A stretch of 64,000 nt of DNA from Azospirillum brasilense (GTDB lineage: Bacteria > Pseudomonadota > Alphaproteobacteria > Azospirillales > Azospirillaceae), in contig NZ_CP059451.1 in assembly GCF_022023855.1 (NCBI RefSeq), positions 799,244 to 863,243 on the forward strand, given 5' to 3'. Each line of letters begins with the position of its first letter. Positions within the stretch are counted from its first letter, which is position 1. Position numbers and translations under genes: made by a program. Positions 10,020 through 18,088 of the stretch are shown here, one piece after another. The notes beneath the pieces are model-generated. The model was not told where the DNA came from and did no database searches. It saw only the letters and a program-made list of their open reading frames with translations.

Positions 10020-10754
10020 TCAGTGAGCCATCAGGACCGGCACGGTCATGTTCTCGAGGACATCTTGCGTCATGCCGCCGAGGATCATTTCGCGCAGGCG
10101 CGACCGGCCGTAGGCGCCCATAACGATGAGGTCGGCTCCGATGTGGACGGCGCGGGACCGCAGGGCATCGGCATCGGCCAGTGCCTCCGGCTCGAACGTC
10201 TCCGCCCGGACGGTGAGGCCGTGCCGCGCAAGATGCTGGACCACGTCGTCGACCCCCCAGTCCTCGTCGGGATCCGGATTGACGGAGAGGACGGTCACCG
10301 TGGTCGCCATGGTCAGAAGCGGCAGGGCGTCGTGCACGGCGCGCGTCGCCTCGCGGCTGCCGTTCCAGCCGATCAGCACGGTCGTGCCGACCTGCTCAAT
10401 GAGTTTGGCATGCGGCACGACCAGCGCGGGGCGGCCGCAGGCGAGGATGACGTCCTCCGGCGCGTCCAGGCCCGTGGGCTCATCGGGATCGTGCTGCCCG
10501 AGGATGACAAGGTCGGCGCCGCGCGCCTGACGGGCGACGAACGGTTCGGGAAGCCCGATGATGCCTCGCCACTCGCCCACCACCCCGGCGCTCCGCAGCA
10601 TGGTCCGGAATCCGTCCTCGTCGGTGGGCGACTCCGGCGCGCCGGCACCGATCAGGTAGGCGTCGTACCGGCGCGCGAGATCGACGGCGAGGGCGAGACG
10701 ATCGGCGCACGCGGGCGAAGAGCCGACATGGACGAGGATGTCTTTGATGGGCAT
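10020..10754 (-). CDS. Universal stress protein (UspA family)
   Basis: The 244-residue protein opens with the Usp strand MPIKDILVHVGSS and closes with the nucleotide-binding signature GAYGRSRLREMILGGMTQ followed by VPVLMAH, the G-x2-G-x9-G-(S/T)-like motif of ATP-binding Usps. The length suggests one well-kept C-terminal Usp domain and one degenerate N-terminal domain (tandem type). It is cytoplasmic, with a role in stress survival through ATP or protein binding. It is spaced 24 bases from the DsbA-like gene upstream and probably cotranscribed with it. Confidence 0.92.
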   Translation of the reverse strand: MPIKDILVHVGSSPACADRLALAVDLARRYDAYLIGAGAPESPTDEDGFRTMLRSAGVVGEWRGIIGLPEPFVARQARGADLVILGQHDPDEPTGLDAPEDVILACGRPALVVPHAKLIEQVGTTVLIGWNGSREATRAVHDALPLLTMATTVTVLSVNPDPDEDWGVDDVVQHLARHGLTVRAETFEPEALADADALRSRAVHIGADLIVMGAYGRSRLREMILGGMTQDVLENMTVPVLMAH

Positions 10755-10778
10755 GGTGCTTCTCCCGGACCCGACGGC

Positions 10779-11300
10779 CTAGAACTGCGTGTCGATGGCT
10801 GCGACGAGATGGGGGAAGTCGAACGGGCCATCGTGCCGCCGATCGTTTATGAAGAAGGCCGGGGTGCCGTTCACCCCGCTGCGCACGCCGCCGAGGAAGT
10901 CGTCGCGGACCTTGGGCGTGTATGTCCCCTCGGCCAGTGCGTCGCGGAGCTCGGTTTCGGACAGCCCCAACGACCGCACCGCGGCGAACAGAAGCGGAAT
11001 GCCCAAGCGCTCCTGGTTCTCGAAGAGGAGGTCGTGCATCTCCCAGAACCGCCCATGCGCCCCTGCGAACTCCGCACTCTCCGCCGCGCTTTGGGCATTG
11101 GGGTGGACTTCCGTCAGCGGGAAGTGCCGGAACACGAACCGGAGCTGCCGGCCGTAGTGCTTCTGCACGAGCTGGACGTGAGGGTGCGCGGCCCCGCAGT
11201 ACGGACACTCGTAATCGCCATATTCGACCAGGGTAACCGGGGCGTGGGCGTCTCCCTGGATGTGGTCACTCGAAGTGACCGGCATTTTCAACACCGCCAT
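10779..11300 (-). CDS. Cytosolic DsbA-like thioredoxin-fold oxidoreductase
   Basis: The 173-residue protein has a thioredoxin fold with active site Cys32-Pro-Tyr-Cys35 (DYECPYCGAAHP), a helical insertion, and the cis-proline loop NGTPAFFI. The layout is that of the Thioredoxin_4/DsbA-like group. No signal peptide is visible, so it should act in the cytoplasm, where it could reduce or isomerise thiols or work with the adjacent peroxiredoxin. It lies in the leftward run peroxiredoxin, DsbA-like, universal stress protein. Confidence 0.92.
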   Translation of the reverse strand: MAVLKMPVTSSDHIQGDAHAPVTLVEYGDYECPYCGAAHPHVQLVQKHYGRQLRFVFRHFPLTEVHPNAQSAAESAEFAGAHGRFWEMHDLLFENQERLGIPLLFAAVRSLGLSETELRDALAEGTYTPKVRDDFLGGVRSGVNGTPAFFINDRRHDGPFDFPHLVAAIDTQF

Positions 11301-11366
11301 GGCTGCTCTCCCGAAGCGATGGTCCGTTCGGCATGAACGGCATGTCGCCCCTAACGTGAATCCGGT

Positions 11367-11834
11367 CTAGCTGGGCAACCGCTCCAGCGCATTGAGGATG
11401 CCGTCGGCACCGGGGTTGACGGCGAGCGGCGAGCGGTAGCTCCAAAAGATGACGCCGTTCTTGTCGATCACAAACAGCGCGCGTTCGCTGACCCCGTCCC
11501 CGTCCCGATAGGCCCCATAGGACTTCGAGACGCCGCCCTTTGGTTCGAAATCGGCAAGCAGCGGGAAGTGCAGGTTGCGAGCTTTTGCGAACGCCTGATG
11601 GCACCACGCGCCGTCGACGGAAACGCCCAGCACCTCGGCTCCATGTTTCAGGAACTCGGGACGGACCTGGTTGTACAGCACCATCTGGTCGCCACAGACT
11701 GGGCTCCAATCGGCGGGGTAGAAGGCAAGGATCACCGGCCTGTCACGAAATTCAGAAAGCGACAAGCATTGATCGGGCGTGACATGGAGCGTGAAATCGG
11801 GAGCCGAAGTCCCCGGGGATAAAACTTGAGACAT
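11367..11834 (-). CDS. Peroxiredoxin (AhpC/TSA, BCP-like)
   Basis: Thiol peroxidase reducing H2O2 or organic peroxides. The 155-residue protein has the peroxidatic motif YPADWSPVCGDQ with Cys47, preceded by APDFTL and followed by VLGVSVDGAWCHQAF with Cys78 as a possible resolving cysteine. The C-terminal RALFVIDKNGVI strand is typical. Its likely electron donor is the thioredoxin system; trxC is 7 kb away in the same island. A perfect TTGAC-N4-GTCAA palindrome lies 86 bases upstream of the start. Confidence 0.94.
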   Translation of the reverse strand: MSQVLSPGTSAPDFTLHVTPDQCLSLSEFRDRPVILAFYPADWSPVCGDQMVLYNQVRPEFLKHGAEVLGVSVDGAWCHQAFAKARNLHFPLLADFEPKGGVSKSYGAYRDGDGVSERALFVIDKNGVIFWSYRSPLAVNPGADGILNALERLPS

Positions 11835-11919
11835 GTGTCACCTCGCTGGAGCAGACGGCAATGGTCTCCGCGGTGTTGCGTGCATGGAATCGATTATGTT
11901 GCGGTGGCTGACGGTTGCG

Positions 11920-11933
11920 TTGACGAGCGTCAA
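11920..11933. promoter_or_regulatory. TTGAC-N4-GTCAA palindrome (Crp/Fnr-type box) upstream of the peroxiredoxin
   Basis: TTGAC GAGC GTCAA is a perfect dyad with the geometry of an FNR/FixK box (TTGAT-N4-ATCAA). It lies in the only intergenic gap upstream of the leftward peroxiredoxin unit. The same motif recurs at 15047 and 19432. Binding by the regulator at 20385-21068 is inference. Confidence 0.65.
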
Positions 11934-11975
11934 CATTCCTTGATTTTTGTAAGTCGGAACGATCCCGACATCGGC

Positions 11976-12627
11976 TTATGGGTTTGCAAGCGGCTCGTCG
12001 CCGAGCCACGGGTCTGGACGCAGCGAAGCCAAGGGAAGATCCTCGAGACGTTTGTCGATCTCGATTTCATGCACACGAACGGCTTCAGCGCCGTGCTCGC
12101 GCAGGATTCGCTGAGCCTTCTCCTCTTGCTCGGGCGTGCGGACGCGGACCCACAGGACGAGGCCGCCGACAGCCATCAGCGTTTCGAGTTCCCTGGCCCG
12201 CTCCGCTCCGAGAACACGGCTGATCAAGGCACCGACGCCGCCTCCGGCCGCCCCGCCTGCGGCGGCCGCCGCGAGGGCCAGCGCCAACGTTCCTCCCGAG
12301 GCGACGACCCCAAGCGCCGCAGCCGCAGCGCCGACGTAGGAGAGGGCCCCGGCGACCAGCGCCGTGGTGGTGGCCACGTCCTCATGCGCGATATAGGCGC
12401 GGCACATCCGGCACATCGGCAAGTTCCTCGGCGGGCGCATAGACGCCGCCAAGTTTCTCCCGGATCGTGTCGGGGTGGGCCATGAGGTCGATGTCCGCTC
12501 GGTCGAAGCCTCCGCAAAGCAAGGCGTCGGCCGCGGCATCGAGCGCATCGGGCGAGCGGAGTACGCCGGCCACCTCGCGCACCTTGACCCGCTCGATCAC
12601 CGTGTCGGAAGGCCCGTTCATTGCCAT
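11976..12627 (-). pseudogene. Glycine-zipper stress membrane protein, frameshifted
   Basis: Two reading frames encode one protein. The first (12627 leftward) gives MAMNGPSDTVIERVKV and a DALLCGGFDRADIDLMA module ending in ADVPDVPR. The second resumes with AYIAHEDVATTTALVAG, a long Ala/Gly-rich membrane segment, and an EEKAQRILREHGAEAVRVHEIE tail. The join is at about 12403, where the sequence has one CG unit fewer than a CGCGCGCC repeat would need; restoring two bases gives a continuous protein of about 217 residues. Such proteins (DUF1269-like fold with a glycine zipper) are common in alphaproteobacterial stress operons. It lies 50 bases downstream of the release-factor-like gene. It is either a real mutation or an assembly error. 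Confidence 0.85.
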
Positions 12628-12677
12628 GCTCCTTTATGGATTTCGCCCCACCCGAGCATCGCGTGCCCGGTGCATCG

Positions 12678-13907
12678 TCAGCGCAGCAGCGCCGCCATCG
12701 GGCCGCGGTCGCGCAGCAACTGACGCGCCCGGTCGCTGCGTACCAACTCGAGTGCCGCCCTTTCCGCGAGGGCCTTCTCGAGCGCCAACTCGACCACATC
12801 CTCGACGGGCTCGACCGCGCTGCTGCCGCAGTTCGGGCATTGCTGGACAACCGTTTCCCACAAAGCGGCACAGTTGCCGCAACGGGTGCCGGGCTTGGCG
12901 AACATGTCGTCGACGGCGAAGGTCATCACCCGCCCCACGGAAAGGGCCTCGAGCGTCGGGCGCACACCCCAGGCGGCGCTGTTCGGAGCGGCGTCGATGA
13001 TCCGTTGGATGGTAGCGACTTCCTCGCGCTCCTCAACGGCACGCTGCGCCGGTTCGGCTGCGGTCGCTACTTCGGCCGGCCGCGCATGGGCCTCGACGGA
13101 GAACGCGCCGCAGACGCGTTGCCGGGCCGCTTTGGAGAGCTGCTCCATGAAGGCGGTGCGAAGCGCCGGATGCTGCGCCGAGACCAGCAGGTAACGGCCT
13201 TCGAACTGCGACAGGACCATCTCGGCGACGTGGGCAAGCACTTTGGCCTCGATCTTCTTGGCGTCCGTCACCAGGACGTCGAGGCGGTCACGCGGCACGC
13301 GGTCGGAGAGCATCTGGTGCAGACGGTCGCCCCTGACTTGGAACACCTCCTCCACCACGCCGATCTGGCTGATGAAGAAGCGGCTGTGCTCCTGCGACAG
13401 GATCACCAGGACGAAGCGGTCGTGCTCGTCCTGTGTCCGCACCAGCGGGCGGATGTGGGGCCGGCTGCCCACATGTACGCCGTCGGGCAACTCCAGCGGA
13501 AGTGCGAGTTGCCGCCACAGGCCAAGCGGCCGGCAGACAAAGAACGCGGCCCCGCGGCCCATCGTGGGGAACGCGTCGTGCAGGGTATGCTCGATCCGAC
13601 TGAACTCCTCGACCAACTCCTGCCGTGCGCGCCCATTGTCAATTTGTTTCAACATGGGCGTGACGAGGCTCGAATAGGCGGAACGCCAAGCATTGCCGAC
13701 CCGCCGATCAGGACCGAGCCGCAGGTACACGCTCAGCACCGGCGCTTGCGGCGCCTCGACCTTGGCGAGTTCCCGCAAATGCCCGGGTGTCAGAAGGCGG
13801 TAGGCCGTCCTGTCGTCCATGGACGTTCGAAGCCGCGCGACGATTCTGTCGCGGAGTTCGGGCGTGTAGCGGTCGTGTACGGTGACGGATACGGATGGAA
13901 CGCTCAT
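12678..13907 (-). CDS. Bacterial archaeo-eukaryotic release factor-like protein (baeRF family)
   Basis: The 409-residue protein resembles bacterial homologues of eRF1/aRF1 and Pelota-type proteins (baeRF). It has an N-terminal domain with VLSVYLRLGPD, a central VLVILSQEHSRFFISQIG strand set, a DRLDVLVTDAKKIEAKVLAHVAEM helix region, and a C-terminal zinc ribbon near residues 340-360 (CGNC...CPNC). The family is thought to act on stalled ribosomes or peptidyl-tRNA; no GGQ motif is visible here. Its ATG overlaps the sigma factor stop (ATGA at 13904-13907), so the two are translationally coupled. Confidence 0.8.
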   Translation of the reverse strand: MSVPSVSVTVHDRYTPELRDRIVARLRTSMDDRTAYRLLTPGHLRELAKVEAPQAPVLSVYLRLGPDRRVGNAWRSAYSSLVTPMLKQIDNGRARQELVEEFSRIEHTLHDAFPTMGRGAAFFVCRPLGLWRQLALPLELPDGVHVGSRPHIRPLVRTQDEHDRFVLVILSQEHSRFFISQIGVVEEVFQVRGDRLHQMLSDRVPRDRLDVLVTDAKKIEAKVLAHVAEMVLSQFEGRYLLVSAQHPALRTAFMEQLSKAARQRVCGAFSVEAHARPAEVATAAEPAQRAVEEREEVATIQRIIDAAPNSAAWGVRPTLEALSVGRVMTFAVDDMFAKPGTRCGNCAALWETVVQQCPNCGSSAVEPVEDVVELALEKALAERAALELVRSDRARQLLRDRGPMAALLR

Positions 13908-14575
13908 TCCGTCTGTCCTTTCCCTTCAGGCTTGACCTCGCGGACAGCGTCGGCGAGCCAGCGCGCCGCTTCTGGCACGGACAACCCGAGCGCCATGGCG
14001 GCCTTGGGCAAGGGCACGCGATAAACCTCGGCCAGAAGGAAGACGTGGCGCGCGCGCGGATCGAGCAAACGGGTGAACGCTTCGGCAGCGGCAGCGGCCT
14101 GTTCCGGAGTCATTGAGGACCGGTCCTGCACCACGTCCTCCCAGCGCGTCATCTCGTCGGGCTGGTACCACTCCCAGAACGACTCGTCATCGTCGTAGAC
14201 CGGTTCGGCCGGCACCCGCGCTTCGAGCGACACCTTCGCCAGATTCCTGAAGCGGGCCTCGCGCCGAACGATGTCGACGACGACCCGGAACAGCAGGGCA
14301 AGCAGCCATGCCCTCGTGCCCACGCCCGGCGGCCGGCGGTGGCGATCCTGCCATGCCCGGATCAAGACCTCGCCGGCGAGTTCCTCCGGCGTCAGGTCGT
14401 CCGGGCTGAGGTCGCCGATGGCAACGCGGTATTGCAACTCGCGCCGCGCCGCCTCGAACAGCTCCTTCAGGTGCGGCGTCACGATCGCTTGGAAGGCGGC
14501 ACGGTCGCCGCGCAACGCAGCCTCCCAGTTCGCCTTTGCAGCCATCCCGGTTTCCGATGGAGCTGTTTTCGTCAC
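13904..14575 (-). CDS. RNA polymerase sigma factor, sigma-70/ECF-like
   Basis: The 223-residue protein has a sigma2-like region (GEVLIRAWQDRHRRPPGVGTRAWLLALLFRVVVDIVRREA split by short loops) and a sigma4-like region (LLDPRARHVFLLAEVYRVPLPKAAMALGLSVPEAARWL). An acidic insert (DDDESFWEWYQPDE) lies between them. The layout fits ECF-type sigma factors. The GTG start at 14575 overlaps the DUF5335 stop (GTGA) with AGGAG upstream. No anti-sigma factor is evident next to it; the flanking DUF5335 or release-factor-like protein might modulate it, which is inference. Confidence 0.88.
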   Translation of the reverse strand: MTKTAPSETGMAAKANWEAALRGDRAAFQAIVTPHLKELFEAARRELQYRVAIGDLSPDDLTPEELAGEVLIRAWQDRHRRPPGVGTRAWLLALLFRVVVDIVRREARFRNLAKVSLEARVPAEPVYDDDESFWEWYQPDEMTRWEDVVQDRSSMTPEQAAAAAEAFTRLLDPRARHVFLLAEVYRVPLPKAAMALGLSVPEAARWLADAVREVKPEGKGQTE

Positions 14576-14952
14576 CGTGACCGCTCCTGGCCCTGTTGGG
14601 CGCTCGGGTGGGCTTCCGATGGGGGCGGCAGCATCAGCGGGTCGCGCAGCGTGATGATCTGCCGGTTGTCGTCGGCATCAACGATTTCCAGACTCGCCAG
14701 GTTGCCCACGGCGAGATCGACGTACAGTTCCCGTGGCCGGTTCACTATGTGGTCGACGCCTTCCAGGGCAACTTCGATGACATCGTCCTTGGGATCGTAA
14801 ACGATCCCAAGCAGAGGCAGCCACTCCGCCTCGATCTGCTGACCAAGAGCGAGGGATGCGACCTCAATCTCGGTGCGTTTGCCGACGAGGCCTTTCGATA
14901 GGTAATCGAGAAAGCTGTGCCATTCCGCCTTGTCGAGCTTCTGGAGGGCCAT
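14572..14952 (-). CDS. DUF5335 family protein
   Basis: The 126-residue protein begins with LDKAEWHSFLDYLSKGLVGKRTEIEVASL and contains WLPLLGIVYDPKDDVIEVALEGVDHIV and a polypeptide tail rich in Pro/Ser/Gln. It matches the DUF5335 pattern, a small alpha/beta family of unknown function common next to stress genes. It is the first gene of a tightly overlapped operon with the sigma factor and release-factor-like protein. Two tandem TTGAC-N4-GTCA(A/T) boxes lie 95-123 bases upstream. Confidence 0.85.
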   Translation of the reverse strand: MALQKLDKAEWHSFLDYLSKGLVGKRTEIEVASLALGQQIEAEWLPLLGIVYDPKDDVIEVALEGVDHIVNRPRELYVDLAVGNLASLEIVDADDNRQIITLRDPLMLPPPSEAHPSAQQGQERSR

Positions 14953-15046
14953 GGGCTACCTCCCCAATCGGGTTTTGCCTGCAGCGCCGGCTGTCAAGGA
15001 GTCGTCGCGCTGGAAGAAAGTATGCATTAGTATGTGCGGTATGGCG

Positions 15047-15075
15047 TTGACGGATGTCAAATTGACGGATGTCAT
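15047..15075. promoter_or_regulatory. Tandem Crp/Fnr-type boxes between DUF5335 and cbpA
   Basis: TTGAC GGAT GTCAA (15047-15060, perfect dyad) is followed one base later by TTGAC GGAT GTCAT (15062-15075). The 282-base gap between the divergent DUF5335 and cbpA genes is otherwise AT-rich (15100-15200). The boxes could serve either gene. They share half-sites with those at 11920 and 19432. Confidence 0.65.
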
Positions 15076-15234
15076 TTTGTTGGAGGTGAGCAGGGGTTAT
15101 GGTTTTGTATATTTGTGAGCGTATGGGGGTTTGTGTATCGTCGCTCCTGAATAATCAGATGAATACATTTTTCTCTTTGAAAATCATTTAAACAAATTGC
15201 TTGACATTCCGTTCCTGTTGCTGGAGGCATCGTC

Positions 15235-16182
15235 GTGGAAGACCCCTATGAGGTGCTCGGGGTGAAGCGGGACGCGAGCGACGACGGCATCCGTCGCGCC
15301 TACCGCAAACTCGCCAAGAAATTCCATCCTGACTTGAACCCTGGCAACAGCCAGGCAGAGGAGCGCTTCAAGGCGGTGTCATCGGCCTACGAGCTTCTCT
15401 CCGATCCGGACAAGCGCGGCCGCTATGAACGCGGCGAGATCGATGCCTCGGGCGCAGAGCGACGGCCCGATTACTCCTATTACCGTGACTTCGCCGAGGG
15501 GCGGAACGGCGGCAGATACTACGGTGGTGATGAGGAGCAATCCGACGATTTCAGCGATCTGTTCGCGAACCTCTTCGGTGACCGGTTTCGCACCAGGGCC
15601 ACCGGTGGCGGTGCCGGGCCGGAGATCCGGCTGCGCGGTGCCGACCGCCGCTATGTGCTGACGGTGGACTTCCTCGACGCGATCAATGGGACGACGCAAC
15701 GGCTGCAATTGCCGGACGGAAAGACGCTCGACGTTGCGATCCCTCCCGGTATCGAGGATGGCAAGGTGCTGCGGCTCAAGGAGCAGGGTGATCCCGGTCT
15801 GGGCGGCGGCTCGCCGGGCGATGCGCTGATCGAGGTCCGCGTCACCCCCCATCCGTTCTTCAAACGCGTCGGCAACGACCTGCACGTCGAGGTGCCCGTG
15901 ACGCTTTCGGAGGCGGTGCTGGGCGGCTCCATCACCGCACCCACGCGGACCGGGCCGGTGACGGTGACGGTGCCCGCGGGCTCGGACACCGGTCGGGTGC
16001 TGCGCTTGCGCGGCAAGGGAGTGCCGGCGGGGCGCGGTGGCCGGCCGGCCGGCGATCAGTACGTCACGTTGAAGGTCGAGGTCGGGCCCGGTGCTGACGA
16101 TGCTGAGTTCAAGGACTTCCTGCGGAACTGGGCGCCCAAGCATCCGTTCGATCCGCGCCGCAAACTGGGGATGACGCCGTGA
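15235..16182 (+). CDS. cbpA: DnaJ-class co-chaperone CbpA
   Basis: Hsp40 that stimulates DnaK ATP hydrolysis and also binds curved DNA in relatives. The 315-residue protein has an N-terminal J domain with His31-Pro-Asp33 (KFHPDLNPGN), a Gly/Tyr-rich linker with DDFSDLFANLFGD, and two C-terminal beta-barrel domains (RYVLTVDFLDAINGTTQ and DLHVEVPVTLSEAVLGGSI). There is no CxxCxGxG zinc domain, so it is CbpA/DjlA type, not classical DnaJ. The GTG start has GGAGG upstream. It is followed by cbpM with overlapping start and stop, the classic cbpAM pair. Confidence 0.95.
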   Translation: MEDPYEVLGVKRDASDDGIRRAYRKLAKKFHPDLNPGNSQAEERFKAVSSAYELLSDPDKRGRYERGEIDASGAERRPDYSYYRDFAEGRNGGRYYGGDEEQSDDFSDLFANLFGDRFRTRATGGGAGPEIRLRGADRRYVLTVDFLDAINGTTQRLQLPDGKTLDVAIPPGIEDGKVLRLKEQGDPGLGGGSPGDALIEVRVTPHPFFKRVGNDLHVEVPVTLSEAVLGGSITAPTRTGPVTVTVPAGSDTGRVLRLRGKGVPAGRGGRPAGDQYVTLKVEVGPGADDAEFKDFLRNWAPKHPFDPRRKLGMTP

Positions 16183-16547
16183 TGATGACACTAAATGAGT
16201 TGCGACGGTCCTTCGCCGACCTCGAAGCGGCGGACCTCGATCGATGGATCGACAACCGCTGGATCCGGCCGGAAGGGCGGCCGGGTGCTTATGTCTTTCA
16301 TGAGATCGATGTTGCACGCACGCGTCTGGTTGCGGAGTTGCGTGAGTTGGCAATTGACGATGACGCCCTGCCGCTGGTGCTCTCGCTGCTCGACCAGCTC
16401 TACGGCGTGCGGCGGCAGATGAAACTTTTGTACAAGGCGATCAACGCTCAACCGGAGGAGGTCCGCTGGGCGCTCCTGGTTGCTGTACGCGCGAGCGCAC
16501 CGCCGATGGATGGCGCCGATGCCGACCCGGAGCGCGGTGGTGCTTGA
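16182..16547 (+). CDS. cbpM: Chaperone modulator CbpM
   Basis: Small helical inhibitor of CbpA that binds the J domain. The product of about 121 residues starts with MTLNELRRSFADLEAADLDRWIDNRWIRP, has the YVFHEIDVARTRLVAELREL MerR-like helix and a leucine-rich LPLVLSLLDQLYGVRRQMKLL helix, as expected for CbpM. Its ATG at 16182 (or 16185) overlaps the cbpA stop at 16180-16182, so expression is coupled and stoichiometric. Confidence 0.93.
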   Translation: MMTLNELRRSFADLEAADLDRWIDNRWIRPEGRPGAYVFHEIDVARTRLVAELRELAIDDDALPLVLSLLDQLYGVRRQMKLLYKAINAQPEEVRWALLVAVRASAPPMDGADADPERGGA

Positions 16548-16901
16548 GGATGGCGTTCGATCCGCCCAGGCGTCGGCACCGCAATCGACCGGCGCCTTGC
16601 TGCCGCGGAGTCCCAAGCCGCCTCGGGCCGCTCACCCCGTACGGTCGCGTGGGCACGCGTGACGATATCGCCACGATGTGTTCGTGGATGGCGAGGTGAT
16701 CCTTTACTGGACCTCTGTGGAGACGGCTGGGTGGAGCGGAAAAGAAGGCGGCCACTCGTGGGAGGAGTGGCCGTAAGTATCCAGGAGGAAACGCAACGAT
16801 GCGTTATGGCTCAAGTGTAGCGGGGCAGACCTCTTGTGCCATGACATTCGTCAAATTACTCCCCGTGTTTCCGAGCTGCGGTGCGTCCTCAGGAGTATCC
16901 C
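16548..16901. other. Gene-free stretch after cbpM, with a hairpin
   Basis: No gene is supported in this stretch. A perfect stem GGCCACTC/GAGTGGCC (16751-16758 and 16766-16773, 7-base loop) may terminate cbpAM transcription, although no U-run follows. ATGAC ATTC GTCAA at 16841-16854 is a one-mismatch relative of the Crp/Fnr-type boxes. The transposon end follows at 16902. Confidence 0.6.
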
Positions 16902-17043
16902 CTAGGGCGCTTCTGCAAACCGGTGGCGGGTTGTGGATGTATCTGCCAGGAAGACCCATTGACGGTTGAACGCTACTGTTGGCTTACGGGCTTTCCGCAA
17001 AATTCATTATCGATACCATCCCGGATCACTGCCCGATATACGA

Positions 17044-17889
17044 TCATCGCCGGTCCAGGTTGCGGTCCAAGGTGACGTAGGTGTAGGGCACTTGCACGTA
17101 GTTCAGCACGCCTCCCGTATTGACATGCGGTGACAGCAGCTTGGTCAGGTTTAGCCCAAGGCCGATGTAGAGGTGCCGTTCCCGCTGATCGGCGGAGCCC
17201 GGCTGGTATTCGGCGTAGTTGCGGGCATAGTAGCCGACGTGGAACTCCAGGTGCTTCAGCCAAGGGTTCTCGATCGCGTCGAAGCCGTCCGCCTTCACTG
17301 CTAGCAGGTACTTGGTGCGCTGGTAGTCGGTGGTGATGTCCACCTGGCGCTTGCCGCTCGGGAATGGGTCGTATTCGGCGCGGAAGTCTACCTTGCGCTT
17401 GATCTCCGGATATTCCCACAGCACGTAGCCCAGCGCCGCTCCTGCCACGTTGAACAGCATGTCCTGATAGGAAAAGCCGTAGTCGTCGCTGAACGCGTCG
17501 CCGACCTCGATCAGCCCCATGACGCCCAGCGACGATAACGCGCCGTAGCGTGCCGCCTCGGTTCGGCTGTAGCCGAAGTGCTCGTAGCGGTTGGCGAATA
17601 GGTGGCTGATCGCATAGCCCGACCACGCGTGCCCCAGCTTGTCGGCCCCGCCTTCCGCCGTCGTTCGGCCAAACCAGCCCTCATCCTGGAAGCGCGGCCC
17701 GGACGTTCCCCAGTCCCAAGACCAAGCGCCCCACCCCAGCGCCACCGCGCCGACGCCCACATTCAGCCAGAAGGCCTTATCTTCGCGGGTCCAATCTGAA
17801 AAATCCCCGCGGATCCAATCCGCAGACCACACCCACCCTGGTCTGCAAACGAGGGCAAGCACGAGGAAAACCCGAGCCAGACGTTGCAT
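17044..17889 (-). CDS. DUF2279 (YfiM-like) predicted envelope protein, transposon passenger
   Basis: The 281-residue protein has a signal peptide (LARVFLVLALVCRPGWVWSA, cut near residue 23). A YfiM/DUF2279 core follows with ADKLGHAWSGYAISHLFANRYEHFGYS, a GALSSLGVMGLIEVGDAFSDDYGFSYQDMLFNVAGAALGYVL hydrophobic block split by the conserved SxxD motif, and a beta-rich C-terminal half. Such proteins are membrane-associated and uncharacterised. It lies inside the IS5-type transposon and is oriented away from the transposase, so it was probably carried in with the element. Confidence 0.85.
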   Translation of the reverse strand: MQRLARVFLVLALVCRPGWVWSADWIRGDFSDWTREDKAFWLNVGVGAVALGWGAWSWDWGTSGPRFQDEGWFGRTTAEGGADKLGHAWSGYAISHLFANRYEHFGYSRTEAARYGALSSLGVMGLIEVGDAFSDDYGFSYQDMLFNVAGAALGYVLWEYPEIKRKVDFRAEYDPFPSGKRQVDITTDYQRTKYLLAVKADGFDAIENPWLKHLEFHVGYYARNYAEYQPGSADQRERHLYIGLGLNLTKLLSPHVNTGGVLNYVQVPYTYVTLDRNLDRR

Positions 17890-18088
17890 CCCGCCTCATA
17901 CCCAAATGGCACCACTCTCCATAAGTAGACCGGAGAAGATTTCGCATGTCCAGGGTTTGCGGCTTTGCCGCTGATCGGCCAAAAAACGAATTTTTCTTGC
18001 CCCGGTAGGTACTGTAAGGGCTGTCTTACGCAAAACGGCTTTTCCGGAAAACGGTGGACCTTGGTCTCCTCGCCTCTATCTGGTTCGA

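Noticed and set aside
8604..11336. A 910-codon open frame opposite degP, the universal stress protein and DsbA-like genes
   Set aside because: It spans three well-supported genes in antisense and reads as low-complexity Gly/Arg/Asp text without any recognisable motif.
18014..18051. Hairpin GTAAG/CTTAC and palindrome TTTTCCGGAAAA as a possible true left end of the IS5 element
   Set aside because: Neither matches the right end sequence; the 14-base match and CTAG at 16902 fit much better. A second internal end cannot be fully excluded.
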